Below are positions 44,101 to 56,261 of a stretch of DNA of 64,000 nucleotides, piece after piece. Positions within the stretch are counted from its first letter, which is position 1, and each line of letters opens with the position of its first letter. This DNA comes from Volvox africanus (Eukaryota; Chlorophyta; Chlorophyceae; Chlamydomonadales; Volvocaceae), in NCBI GenBank assembly GCA_030268105.1, contig BSDZ01000050.1, positions 1-64,000 of the forward strand, read 5' to 3'. Both the position numbers and the translations under genes were made by a program. The notes below the pieces were generated by a model. The model saw nothing but the letters and a program-made list of their open reading frames with translations. It was not told the origin of the DNA and searched no databases.

Positions 44101-47100
44101 ATTCGCGCCCTGTCACTCAAGCGACATTAGATGATGATGCAAATAAATTGTGCAGATGAATGCATGACCAGTTCAGGAAAGCATGCATGCCAGCTATGGA
44201 ACTACATCTGCTAAGCGTAATACGTAACGACTGTCGTGCATGCACGATGCATATACATACTCATGATAAGGCAGCGAGCATCATATGTTATACCTATATA
44301 CCTACATGGGCTCATTGTAACACTCCTGGCGACAAGCGAGATAGTCGACTGTTTGGTTAATGATTCGAATGTCCTTTCCAAGGAAGTCAATTTTAGCGTA
44401 GCAGCCCCAAGGCAGAGCTGGTGCTACAGGCGGTGATGGTGGTGGTGGTGATGCCAGAAGCGGTTTAGGAGGTGGTTGAGGCCGCGGTAAAGGAAGCTGT
44501 GGTGGAGGTGGTGATGGTGGCTTCGGTGATGGGGGTGGTGGTGATGGGGGTGGTGGTGATGTGGGAGGTGGTGATGGGGGTCCACTTGCCTGCGACCAGC
44601 ATTGATGGAATGCACCAGCCAGGAAAATAGTAAGGAAGGATGGTGTACCATTGCACGTGCTTCATTCCGTGCACCGATCATGCATGTGAGGAATACCCAG
44701 TATTATTAGGCAGCCGCCTCACGGCCATCAGTTGCACGATGATATTAATTTCAGTTGATAACGTAATCAACTGGCTAGGTACATTATTCTAAATCACAAC
44801 AACCTGCAAAGTAAGGTGGTGCTTAGTAGCTGTCCAGTAATATGGCGGCACACAAAACAAATTAACACGCACTCAATAAAGAATATATAGACGATCAAAA
44901 ACACGTGAGCGAGGCGGCAGTCGGAATAACGAAGGCCGCCATGTGGATGAAGGTTGCCACGGCCGCCGGATGCATGAGAATCGGCGACAGACTGGTGAAA
45001 ACAGCCCCAAATGAATGTCGTACAGTATAAATAATCTGTACATAGGCACTACAGCGCAATGCCAGAATTCATGAGGCCTTTTTAAGCGACCACCTACGAT
45101 GACATAGACGGGTCACTCAAACAGACAATTATGAGCAACCTAATGATTCCCAACTACCACATACAAACCCTTACACCGATGGGGGTGGTGGTGGTGAGTG
45201 TTACATATTACATACCACAAGGAGCAATTATCTGTTGATGCAAACAACTGTGCAGCGTTAGGCAGGTAGGTGGAAAGGTTGGGTATGCGGTATACATAGA
45301 ATAGGAAAGTGGGTATGAAGATACCCACCCTGAAGCAGACTTTGTCCACATATGTGCTTGTATTTGTAGGTCCACAAACGCCAGTCAGTGGGTTAAGCTT
45401 CAAGTAACAGTAGTTGCCATCTGTGTGAACAAAGAACTCGCATCTTGAGTCTTGACTGCATGCATTACTGCAACTCTGTAGACTGATGTTTGTGGCAAAG
45501 GAAGGACACGCTTTGGCGATGTCACCCACGTGGTCTCCTTTTACGTCATAATCTGCAGCACATTGGTACTGGCCACCTGCATCGATCCACACACACATCA
45601 AGAGCGGAGGGCATACAATCTCAAAGGCACGACATTTGGCTCTTCAGAATTTATCTCAGGACACAACCAACATACATTATACATCCGAGGAAAAATAATG
45701 ATCCCATATTTCATCGGCCCAAATTGAAGTTGCTGTGGTGAAGTCAGTATGGGGCTGGGTGGCACCTGTATACATGAGGATTATGATATCCATCGTCATC
45801 ATAGTGACTTGCTTGCAAGCCCACTGTGATAGGAGATTTCTATTGGACGTCACTGAACCTCTGCTGTGTGGCATCCACCACTCACCGCCTAATGATGAAT
45901 AAATGCGCGTAAACCTTTACCCCCTTTACATCCTCGGGGCCCAGCTGTTTATCAAAACTGCTACAAATAAGATCAACATTGGGACCCCAGGGGCCAGGGA
46001 AAGAATGCTGCACCCACCTTCACACTTATTATTCCAGTCAGCACACATGATACGCCAAACACACATCATTTTGTGTCTTCAAATTAGTGCAGAGTTGCTT
46101 GAGGAGGTATAGAGTTGTAGCCCTCTCCCCAAACCACCATACAGAGTGTGTAGATGCATGCCCATCAACATGCAGCTGCTGATTGAACTTATCCTATCTT
46201 GTGCGCGACCCCCGACCTATCTACCTACCATGCGTACTTTCCACCCAGGCCGTCCCTACCCTGCTGGCTCTATCTGGATCCCTGCAACACCAGCCTTTGA
46301 TGACCTTAACTCCCTGACCTATCCCTTGACCTATTTTGACCTCGATTGATCTCTTGATTTTGATGAATAGCTTCGTTCCTATACCATGGCCTGTACATAC
46401 CATAGTTTGGGCGCACGAAGCAAAGTACATCCACGTAGTTTGGGCTGTAGTTATTGCTTCCAGCGGTTCCATTAAGAAACGAATACTTAAGATAGCACTT
46501 GCGGTCAAGAGTTCGCACAGAAAAGGTACACCTGTAGGAATGATCAATTTGCAGTTGCAAATGAAATGTACACCCAGTTGCATGCATGCATGTATGCTTT
46601 ATGCATGAACCATATGTATGCATGGGATACATGTACAATGCACTGCATGACATATGTATATACGTACTTTATAATGGACCATGCTCTAATAACAAGAAAG
46701 AGCTCACCAGAAAGAGCTTACATCAGGATTAGATGTCCTAATCATGATCACGATACTACACTTACACATTACACCGCATTGCATAGTATACACATACTTC
46801 ATGCGCGCGCATACACACACACACACACACACAAGGCATACTAATACGTGACATACAAGAATGAATGAATGATGCACCTTCAGGGCATTCTTTTAAACAT
46901 TGTCGAGACATTTTATTTGTTTGGTCCTCCACATATGTTTATATACATATATACATGTATACGTGTATATATAAATATATATACATACCTAGTATTCGCG
47001 CCCTGTCACTCAAGCGACATTAGATGATGATGCAAATAAATTGTGCAGATGAATGCATGACCAGTTCAGGAAAGCATGCATGCCAGCTATGGAACTACAT

Positions 47101-50100
47101 CTGCTAAGCGTAATACGTAACGACTGTCGTGCATGCACGATGCATATACATACTCATGATAAGGCAGCGAGCATCATATGTTATACCTATATACCTACAT
47201 GGGCTCATTGTAACACTCCTGGCGACAAGCGAGATAGTCGACTGTTTGGTTAATGATTCGAATGTCCTTTCCAAGGAAGTCAATTTTAGCGTAGCAGCCC
47301 CAAGGCAGAGCTGGTGCTACAGGCGGTGATGGTGGTGGTGGTGATGCCAGAAGCGGTTTAGGAGGTGGTTGAGGCCGCGGTAAAGGAAGCTGTGGTGGAG
47401 GTGGTGATGGTGGCTTCGGTGATGGGGGTGGTGGTGATGGGGGTGGTGGTGATGTGGGAGGTGGTGATGGGGGTCCACTTGCCTGCGACCAGCAGTGAGG
47501 GAATGCACCAGCCAGGAAAATAGTAAGGAAGGATGGTGTACCATTGCACGTGCTTCATTCCGTGCACCGATCATGCATGTGAGGAATACCCAGTATTATT
47601 AGGCAGCCGCCTCACGGCCATCAGTTGCACGATGATATTAATTTCAGCTGATAACGTAATCAACTGGCTAGGTACATTATTCTAAATCACAACAACCTGC
47701 AAAGTAAGGTGGTGCTTAGTAGCTGTCCAGTAATATGGCGGCACACAAAACAAATTAACACGCACTCAATAAAGAATATATAGACGATCAAAAACACGTG
47801 AGCGAGGCGGCAGTCGGAATAACGAAGGCCGCCATGTGGATGAAGGTTGCCACGGCCGCCGGATGCATGAGAATCGGCGACAGACTGGTGAAAACAGCCC
47901 CAAATGAATGTCGTACAGTATAAATAATCTGTACATAGGCACTACAGCGCAATGCCAGAATTCATGAGGCCTTTTTAAGCGACCACCTACGATGACATAG
48001 ACGGGTCACTCAAACAGACAATTATGAGCAACCTAATGATTCCCAACTACCACATACAAACCCTTACACCGATGGGGGTGGTGGTGGTGAGTGTTACATA
48101 TTACATACCACAAGGAGCAATTATCTGTTGATGCAAACAACTGTGCAGCGTTAGGCAGGTAGGTGGAAAGGTTGGGTATGCGGTATACATAGAATAGGAA
48201 AGTGGGTATGAAGATACCCACCCTGAAGCAGACTTTGTCCACATATGTGCTTGTATTTGTAGGTCCACAAACGCCAGTCAGTGGGTTAAGCTTCAAGTAA
48301 CAGTAGTTGCCATCTGTGTGAACAAAGAACTCGCATCTTGAGTCTTGACTGCATGCATTACTGCAACTCTGTAGACTGATGTTTGTGGCAAAGGAAGGAC
48401 ACGCTTTGGCGATGTCACCCACGTGGTCTCCTTTTACGTCATAATCTGCAGCACATTGGTACTGGCCACCTGCATCGATCCACACACACATCAAGAGCGG
48501 AGGGCATACAATCTCAAAGGCACGACATTTGGCTCTTCAGAATTTATCTCAGGACACAACCAACATACATTATACATCCGAGGAAAAATAATGATCCCAT
48601 ATTTCATCGGCCCAAATTGAAGTTGCTGTGGTGAAGTCAGTATGGGGCTGGGTGGCACCTGTATACATGAGGATTATGATATCCATCGTCATCATAGTGA
48701 CTTGCTTGCAAGCCCACTGTGATAGGAGATTTCTATTGGACGTCACTGAACCTCTGCTGTGTGGCATCCACCACTCACCGCCTAATGATGAATAAATGCG
48801 CGTAAACCTTTACCCCCTTTACATCCTCGGGGCCCAGCTGTTTATCAAAACTGCTACAAATAAGATCAACATTGGGACCCCAGGGGCCAGGGAAAGAATG
48901 CTGCACCCACCTTCACACTTATTATTCCAGTCAGCACACATGATACGCCAAACACACATCATTTTGTGTCTTCAAATTAGTGCAGAGTTGCTTGAGGAGG
49001 TATAGAGTTGTAGCCCTCTCCCCAAACCACCATACAGAGTGTGTAGATGCATGCCCATCAACATGCAGCTGCTGATTGAACTTATCCTATCTTGTGCGCG
49101 ACCCCCGACCTATCTACCTACCATGCGTACTTTCCACCCAGGCCGTCCCTACCCTGCTGGCTCTATCTGGATCCCTGCAACACCAGCCTTTGATGACCTT
49201 AACTCCCTGACCTATCCCTTGACCTATTTTGACCTCGATTGATCTCTTGATTTTGATGAATAGCTTCGTTCCTATACCATGGCCTGTACATACCATAGTT
49301 TGGGCGCACGAAGCAAAGTACATCCACGTAGTTTGGGCTGTAGTTATTGCTTCCAGCGGTTCCATTAAGAAACGAATACTTAAGATAGCACTTGCGGTCA
49401 AGAGTTCGCACAGAAAAGGTACACCTGTAGGAATGATCAATTTGCAGTTGCAAATGAAATGTACACCCAGTTGCATGCATGCATGTATGCTTTATGCATG
49501 AACCATATGTATGCATGGGATACATGTACAATGCACTGCATGACATATGTATATACGTACTTTATAATGGACCATGCTCTAATAACAAGAAAGAGCTCAC
49601 CAGAAAGAGCTTACATCAGGATTAGATGTCCTAATCATGATCACGATACTACACTTACACATTACACCGCATTGCATAGTATACACATACTTCATGCGCG
49701 CGCATACACACACACACACACACAAGGCATACTAATACGTGACATACAAGAATGAATGAATGATGCACCTTCAGGGCATTCTTTTAAACATTGTCGAGAC
49801 ATTTTATTTGTTTGGTCCTCCACATATGTTTATATACATATATACATGTATACGTGTATAAATGTGTATATAGGTACCTACATTCTATATGTGTATATAT
49901 AAATATATATACATACCTAGGCCAGGCGAAAGCCTGTGAGGGCTCGCTGGCCCTAGTGAGAGGGGGAGCACGTGGCAGGACAGACAGACAAAGCCACGTG
50001 TTCCTCCCCTGCGCTGTGGCTCGGTCCGGTCAGGACCCCCGGTGCTCGTCTTTGAAGGGTGAGTCGCCCACAGTGTAACACCCAAAATACCTAGTATTCG

Positions 50101-50440
50101 CGCCGTGTCACTCAAACGACATTAGATGATGATGCAAATAAATTGTGCAGATGAATGCATGACCAGTTCAGGAAAGCATGCATGCCAGCTATGGAACTAC
50201 ATCTGCTAAACGTAATACGTAACGACTGTCGTGCATGCACGATGCATATACATACTCATGATAAGGCAGGGAGCATCATATGTTATACCTATGTACCTAC
50301 ATGGGCTCATTGTAACACTCCTGGCGACAAGCGAGATAGTCGACTGTTTGGTTAATGATTCGAATGTCCTTTCCAAGGAAGTCAATTTTAGCGTAGCAGC
50401 CCCAAGGCAGAGCTGGTGCTACAGGCGGTATTGTCACTGC
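38137..50440 (-). CDS. Multi-exon PAN-module / Pro-rich extracellular protein with tandemly amplified exons
   Basis: Exon model (minus, 5' to 3'): 50440-50301, 49424-49294, 48469-48222, 47482-47199, 46531-46401, 45576-45329, 44589-44306, 43638-43508, 42683-42436, 41696-41413, 40745-40615, 39790-39543, 38949-38883, 38552-38137. All junctions are GT-AG, and phases (0, 2, 1 in rotation) fit throughout, giving about 996 codons to TGA at 38137-38139. Exon A encodes a (PPSPPPP)-type linker and half a PAN module (CYAKIDFLGKDI, LACRQEC). Exon B completes it (CTFSVRTLDRKCYLKY, YVDVLCF). Exon C is a second PAN-like module (SCSNACSQDSRCEFFV, YVDKVCF). The last exon is Cys-rich (PPCKSGYDEVYGMCIPKC). PAN modules bind proteins or sugars outside cells; with Pro-rich linkers a wall or matrix role is likely. 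The 5' end and signal peptide were not found; ATG at 50464 is a weak candidate. Confidence 0.75.
38885..39302 (-). repeat. Diverged partial copy of the 2,893-bp unit
   Basis: Matches 41640-42190 around the short Pro-rich exon and following intron, with more substitutions (TATATAATTCTGGATCATG versus TACATTATTCTAAATCACA) and a gap of about 160 bp. It shows an older duplication boundary next to the young array. Confidence 0.8.
39303..50429 (-). repeat. Tandem array of a 2,893-bp unit (three full units and one partial)
   Basis: Units are 39303-42195, 42196-45088, 45089-47981 and 47982-50429. Spacing is exactly 2,893 bp, and the open frames in each unit are the same apart from a few bases (for example CAGTTGATAAC versus CAGCTGATAAC, and AGCATTGATGG versus AGCAGTGAGGG). 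Each unit carries exons C, B and A of the PAN gene plus introns with a (CA)n run (for example 41030-41047). The fourth unit ends inside exon A, before the Pro-rich linker, and carries two insertions. A more diverged, internally shortened copy of the linker/intron part lies at 38885-39300. Confidence 0.96.
49921..50086 (+). mobile_element. Short non-autonomous element (about 166 bp) with 8-bp duplication
   Basis: The insertion lies between ATACCTAG (49913-49920) and ATACCTAG (50087-50094). The other three units have the empty site (CATACCTAGTATTCGCGCC), which proves insertion. The right end reads CGCCCACAGTGTAACACC. No terminal inverted repeat and no clear tRNA-type promoter boxes were seen; SINE or MITE cannot be decided. 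Confidence 0.82.
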
Positions 50441-51449
50441 CTGCTGATGGGCAACAGCAGACATGCACGTACACCTTCACATTAGTAAGGGTGACATCAT
50501 GAGAATCCCAAAACCCTTATGCCAACATATGCCAGATCCTGTCTGACTGGGTGGGGCTGTACCCCCTGATAAGGGAGAGTAACTGTGGTATCTCATATCG
50601 ATTATGGATCTTGATCTGTCTTTTACTCACGAGCCCTCTGTTTGATGGATGATGAGACAACACCGATATATTCTGTCGTCTGCTGTGCATGTCCATCCTA
50701 TATAATATATGTTATATATATATATAATGATATTATTTTTATTATTGTCAATTCATGATAATGATTATGCTGTCTAATCCTGACGTTAAATCACAAGCTC
50801 CTTCTTAGAGCATGATACAGCAAATACACCTACATTCAGCCACAAGGTTTCACCCAGCGAGCGTACGTATCCCATGCATGGGCTGACGCACTCCATTATC
50901 ACGTACCATACGGCAGTACCTGAACGGCAGTAGTATAGCCAGTTGAGGAGGACAGGTCCCTCCTCGCCGTCCCAGAGACGCCTGCTGCTGGGTGAAAGAA
51001 AGATCTCAATCGTTGGCTTGAGGAATAAGTGCAAGCATATGTACCTTCAATTATTTGTGAGATCGCAGCGCCCCAATCGATCTTATCCTAGATACCAGTG
51101 GCTCGTTGGCGGCGACCAAGGCTGTCGGAAGGTGCACCCACGCGTTCGCTCAATTTGCTTCACACCAGTAAACGACTAAACCCCGTGCTTTCGCTCGTTA
51201 AGGCCTGTTATGAACACACAGCCAGGCGCACGCACGGCTGGCGATGGCCCGCTTGCCTAAACAAGATGAAGCTTGTAAGAACAGATAGCACTTGGCGTCA
51301 CGTATGTAGCAAGTCTGACAAATGCAAGGGCGTAGCGTTGCCAAAGACATGCGCTGATAAGATGGAAGCAGGGGTAATTAGACGTAACGACTTATCATAG
51401 GAGAAAAATGCAATACATACATATATAGATATATACATGTATATATACA
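50441..51449. other. No supported gene
   Basis: Unique sequence upstream of the PAN gene. It could contain its promoter or first exon, but no convincing signal-peptide exon was found. An AT repeat (TATATATATATAATGATATT) lies near 50700-50735. Open frames here are short and show no family resemblance. Confidence 0.5.
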
Positions 51450-51595
51450 CTGGATCGAGTGACGGGAGGTGCGCACAGCAGGATGAACAGGCTAAGCCAT
51501 GTGTATGTTCCACCCTGCTGCGCTGTGGTAGGTTTGGCCCGGTCAGGGTCCCCGGTGCTTATCCTTTCAGGGCACGTCGCCCACAGTGTAACACC
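51450..51595 (+). mobile_element. Second copy of the short non-autonomous element
   Basis: Shares with 49921-50086 the blocks AAGCCAYGTG, CTGCGCTGTGG, GGTCAGGRYCCCCGGTGCT and GTCGCCCACAGTGTAACACC in the same order and orientation. It is diverged and also sits in a TATATACA-rich flank. Confidence 0.72.
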
Positions 51596-54439
51596 TTATA
51601 ATACATGTTAAAAGCCGTATGACTAAACAAGGAAGTTGCATCCGCAAAAGATGTAGCTCGCTCAATCAGCACCCATTCCCTTGTTGGGCATCCATGCATT
51701 TATGGTCTTATGCATATAAATTGTTCCGGCTCTCTTGCAACAGAGATGGGCGGGTAAAAATCGGTATGTATGAAGTAAGTAATGCAGACCAGCTTGGTAC
51801 TTGGCTTGAAGTCTGGTTTATTAGGGGGTTCGTCGTTCCCATTCTAAGACCGTAATGACGTAGTTTTGAAATCCTAGTATAAAACGTAGCATAGCATACA
51901 CAATCAACGTGGGTATGGATTGAAAGACCAAGATATTTAGGCAAGACGAGATCAGCTTGTAAGTCCACGACTTCTTTCAACTTCTGAGGATGTGAACATG
52001 GGTTTTAGTGGTGCTTTAACACAAGGACGCGCCCTTCCCTGCCATTGCCTAATCCTAAACTACCTAGTACATACATCGCTATCTCCCTTATGTTTGCCAC
52101 TTACCTGCAAATGGCAAAACAAACACGAAAATAGCCAACATCTTGAATGACATCAACATCTTCGATTAACATTGCGCGAAAGGGTGGGAAAAAAGATTAG
52201 CAACCTCGTATGTCGGTATAACCGCATGTACAACCGGATCTAAACAAGTAATACGACATACTTTCTCATACTACATGACCCAAACTCACCAAGAGATGTT
52301 TTGAGATCACCCCGAGGGCGTCTTTCGATAGCCGGGAGGTTTGGCTAATATGACGAGAGACGCTTGCGAGCCGCGCTACTTAAGGGATAGGTAGCCAAAT
52401 GTGCTATTAGAGGTCATCGGCTTGGTTCTTGGTCAAGGCTTCTCGACTTGAGAAGCAGTTCTCACAAACAAACGATGAATACAACACACTGCAAATGTTC
52501 GCTTGGAACTAAATAACCTGGCGGTTGATCCAGGGAGGGTGCGTCGAAGTAGATTGTGAAAGCGTTGCAACCGTGCCCACTGGCCCAAACCAGGGTTATA
52601 GCATTTAGAAGTCAAGGAGTCATATTCATACATACACGTATCCACCCTCTTGCTGCGTGAGGCTCCCTGAAGCCAGGCACCTACTTAAGAATCGAAAGAA
52701 ACCCCTACTAAAATGAAACGGTTTCAGGAATGCTTATAGAACAATAAGTCTGATACATACGAAAGCTTGAAAAATCGGGTACCTCTAGGCAAAGGGTATC
52801 ACAAACTTGCCGCATCACGCATCTGGAGACTAGTGAGTACCTGGATGGCATCTAGATTACAGCGGCATCTAGGTGCTTCCTAGCCCCCATCTCTATTAGC
52901 GAGCTTTGCCCCGGTCGGGACTCCGAACGTTTGAACTTTTTTCCAATAATGCCCGGGAAAGCGTTCGGCCGGCTCCGGAGACCCCCGAAATTTTTTTACC
53001 GCGCGAAGTGCGGCTTATTGGGGGCAGAAATATAGATATTCTCGTTTATAAATTTTATATTTGGGGGTCCCCGGAAAGGTTTTGCCGAAAGTAAGGTTCG
53101 ATTCCGGGGACAGCGACTGCTGGTTCCGGAACCCTATAACTTGTAGCGGTTCGCAAGATCTATTGTCAATTGCGACAATCGACTGTCGATTGCACTCGTT
53201 GCCGAGAACAAAATCTGGAAGTCGTACTTTTGTTGGCATCAGCAATCTTGCCAAAAACAACCAGTTACATACATATTAGTTTGTATTGGCAGCTCAGCGT
53301 CTGTGCGAAATTAGTTGCTTTTTGCAAAATTGCGGATGCGCGGCTAGGTCTCGATACGTGGGATACAACATATCGTGGGCATCACAAACTAAATTGATCT
53401 TAACAGGAGCCTCAGTTGCGATCTACTATAATCTCGGTATACCACTGTGTAGGGGACGTCACTATAAGTGGGACACCACGTTAAATGGCGTCGACGCAAA
53501 GCCGCCAAAGGTATTGCAAGTCGTATTGCGTCATACCGCGCTTGCTCAATTGTGCAGCTTTCTGGCTAACTATTTCACACAAAGATAGTGAAATCAGTAC
53601 ATGTTAAGCACATGCCATGCCAACCACTTGCCAAGCGTCATGGCAGCCATGCTTGGTCCCCACCATAACCATCTTTAGATATGAAGGCATCAAACTTGGA
53701 TTTCGTCTGTCTGTGTTATGTATGCAGTGTGAGCCAACGCGGCACGTTCTAGAGAGGAATACGGCTTCTTGGGGACTGCTGTCCAGATGGGTTCAGCAAC
53801 CAATCAACTGCCTGCCTAAATGCGTTCCGTGCAATACGCCTAGGAATGTGTGCTGGAAGGGGTTTTCAATTTGGACTCCGGATTTCACAGGGATTGAAGC
53901 TCTGCAGTTCCATGATCCACATGCTTGCCTTTCTTTCGTGGTGAGCTTATCATGTCGAAGCTGATTAGGAAGGGAAGGGGCTGATGGATGGGGGAAGAGA
54001 GGGAGGGAGAGTCTGGTTTCTCCTTCCTACCTACCTACCTCCGTCCGTTTGTCTGTTCATCCATCCCTATACACAATGTCCCATAGTTAAGGTTAACCAT
54101 TCGGACCTGTGGCATGCTATGCAAGGATATCCATAGGGTAATGGCCATTTCAGCTCTGTTACACTCACGCATATCGTGCAATGGGGCCTCGCTTGCAAAA
54201 GGAAGCCCGGTCAACCAAAATACCGACCACAGCGATCCATACGATGACCCAATTTAACCATGACATCATCATAGTGAAAAAACATGCATTGGTATGCGCT
54301 TAGTAATGCCCGCCTGGAAACTATGTTGTCCTGTTTTGAAGCTCCCCAGATGCTCACAGACAGAACCTAAATCACCATTATATATCCTCGTATGTTACAT
54401 CCATTCAGCATCATCTATTCATTCATGATTATCTGGTTA
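51596..54439. other. No supported gene
   Basis: Mostly unique sequence with short open frames only. The longest (53617-53964, plus, 115 codons) lacks recognisable motifs. A CCTACCTACCTACCTCC simple repeat lies near 54030. Introns or exons of an unrecognised gene cannot be excluded. Confidence 0.5.
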
Positions 54440-54632
54440 AGTCGAATGGCGCGATGGTTAACGGCGCGGTGCAGCTGGCAGGGCAATGAAACAAGTCATA
54501 ATGCATGACATATCAAACCAGCTAAATATATGCAAATATATTCATAACTAGTATGCATTTATTACGTTCGTCTATCACCTTGTAAAGTCGCATCGACCCA
54601 CACATAGGTGATAATCAAAGTGTGATACAACA
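54440..54632 (-). repeat. Degenerate LTR end related to family 1
   Basis: The layout follows minus family 1 LTRs (ATATATGCAAATATATTCAT; CACCTTGTAAAGTCGCATCG; end GTGTGATACAACA), but with many changes. It is followed by AATTATCCCCCCGCCCC, the complement of a polypurine tract. Confidence 0.7.
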
Positions 54633-55160
54633 ATTATCCCCCCGCCCCTATGCAGCATCCTCGCTGCATCGCACAGCATCGACTGCAAGGATCATTTGGT
54701 CTGGGTGACACGTATGCAGGCTTTCTCCAACAGGGGCTTCATATCCGGCGAAAAGTTATGTGCCGGTTCCCACGAATTATGCTCGCTTGAATACCCAGTC
54801 CACTTGACCAGATACTTGTGCACCGTCCGCTTGCGTCAATGTCGACCCACGTGATGCACACAATAGTTCAATATCCGCTCAATATCATAATAAAACCTCT
54901 GTTTGCCTGCAATCCAGGTCTCAGGACCCGGTTCCACTGCTGCAGGGTGTTAGTTGTATCAGGGACAGATTCCGTACCACGATAAGGGTGTACGAGGGAT
55001 ACATGGAACGTAGGGTGAATGGTCATATCAATGGGCAAAGCTAGTTCAACTGCTACATTCCCAACCATGCACGCAACGGCATATGGACCGATCCAGCAGG
55101 GCAATAGTTTTTGGGACCCTTCAGCAAGTGAGCATAGGTTTTTAGTGCTCAGCAAACCCT
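54633..55160 (-). pseudogene. pol C-terminal relic with chromodomain
   Basis: On minus a post-integrase stretch (LCSLAEGSQKLLPCWIGPYAV and [17 protein letters not shown]) and a degraded chromodomain ([15 protein letters not shown]) are readable. Frame breaks occur near 54840 and 54940. It ends at about 55160, where a CTAACG-rich sequence begins. Confidence 0.85.
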
Positions 55161-55600
55161 ATAACAACGAATTTGTGCGTTAGCTCGCGTTAAGCTCGTG
55201 TTAGGGACCCCTAACACGAGCCTAACGTGAGCTTAACGTGAACAAACACAAGTTTACGCAAAGCCTAACGCAAAGAAAACGCATTGTGTTATTTTTTGCG
55301 TATCACTGACTCAATCCTAACGCACCCTAACACAAACGAAAATAATTTTTTTGTGAGGGACGAATATTTTTGCGTTTACTTTGCGTTAGCTTACACAACC
55401 TAACGCAAACTTACACAATGTCATTCACGCTCAGATAGATTCTAAGGTGTGCGTTAGGCCTAACGCACCGCAAGCGTTAGAGACCCACGCGCAAGCAAAA
55501 AAACAAAGCGTGCATGGAAGGTAACGCACTAAAAGTTCTCTAACGCACAATTCACACAGGCTAAGTGCGCATTAACGTGAATTAACGCGCTTGAATGCAT
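55161..55600. repeat. CTAACG/CGTTAG-rich low-complexity region with a palindrome
   Basis: Many degenerate copies of CCTAACGCAAA in both orientations. At 55188-55227 there is a near-perfect palindrome: CGTTA-A-GCTCGTGTTAGGG, two bases, then CCCTAACACGAGC-C-TAACG. No coding potential. Possibly a satellite fragment or the end of a DNA element. Confidence 0.65.
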
Positions 55601-55835
55601 GTTTCCGTATGCTGCGAATAATGCGTACACAGCAAGTGGTTGTGGATTGCGTAAAAGCTTTAAATGCATGTAACTCACATATTCGCACACTTTTGCAAGG
55701 TCTTACACACGCGATAGCAACATTTGCACCACTTTCACTTTGTGTACGAGGCAGATTCGCATTCTTGCTCACTGTAACTACTTTGGTTGTTCTGGTTATT
55801 TCTTTATTGTTTCAGTTATCATTCCTTTTTCCGCG

Positions 55836-56182
55836 TGTGTAGGATAGGGGGGTACATCACCCGTGGCCAATAACCTGGCAGTCCCTACCTTCCCCGGTGT
55901 TTCAGGGCACCCTCATCCAGTCTCCCATGCCAACTTCTCCAAAATCAGTGGTTTTCCCAGGTTCAGCACCCACCACCAGCATCCAGCGGAATCTGCCGAA
56001 TTAACTAAGGCGTCAACTCCGCTACTGGTCAACTCGCAGGTCACTTTAATTGGGGTCGTCACCGTCCATCGACATGGGGGCACCCTGCCCTTAACTATAG
56101 GGTCTTTGGCCCGCTCTCGGTCGGGGAAGAACCTGGAACTCCAGGGGCATATTAGTCGTGCCATAACAGTTGTGCCTGAACA
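55836..56182 (-). pseudogene. Fragment of element G (ORF upstream of endonuclease)
   Basis: Matches 24505-24848 from GTGTAGGATAGGGGGGTACATC to CCTGAACACG. On minus it encodes the last 80 or so residues of the unknown ORF, with about eight replacements, the same TGA stop, and the start of the endonuclease frame. It is truncated at both ends. Confidence 0.85.
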
Positions 56183-56261
56183 CGTTCCTGTTTTTGTTTG
56201 CTGTTTTACCCACCCGCTGCAGAATTTTTTTTGTGTGTACGGAAACTATCCTGTTGTAATG

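Noticed and set aside
51708..51980. Minus ORF with KYLGL, reminiscent of non-LTR reverse transcriptase
   Set aside because: One five-residue match only; no YxDD or other RT blocks nearby.
53085..53115. GGTTCGATTCC, a tRNA B-box-like motif
   Set aside because: The bases on either side do not form a T-arm stem and no acceptor or anticodon arm fits upstream.
53617..53964. 115-codon plus-strand ORF
   Set aside because: No motif, no second copy in the window and no supporting signals; compatible with chance in AT/GC-balanced DNA.
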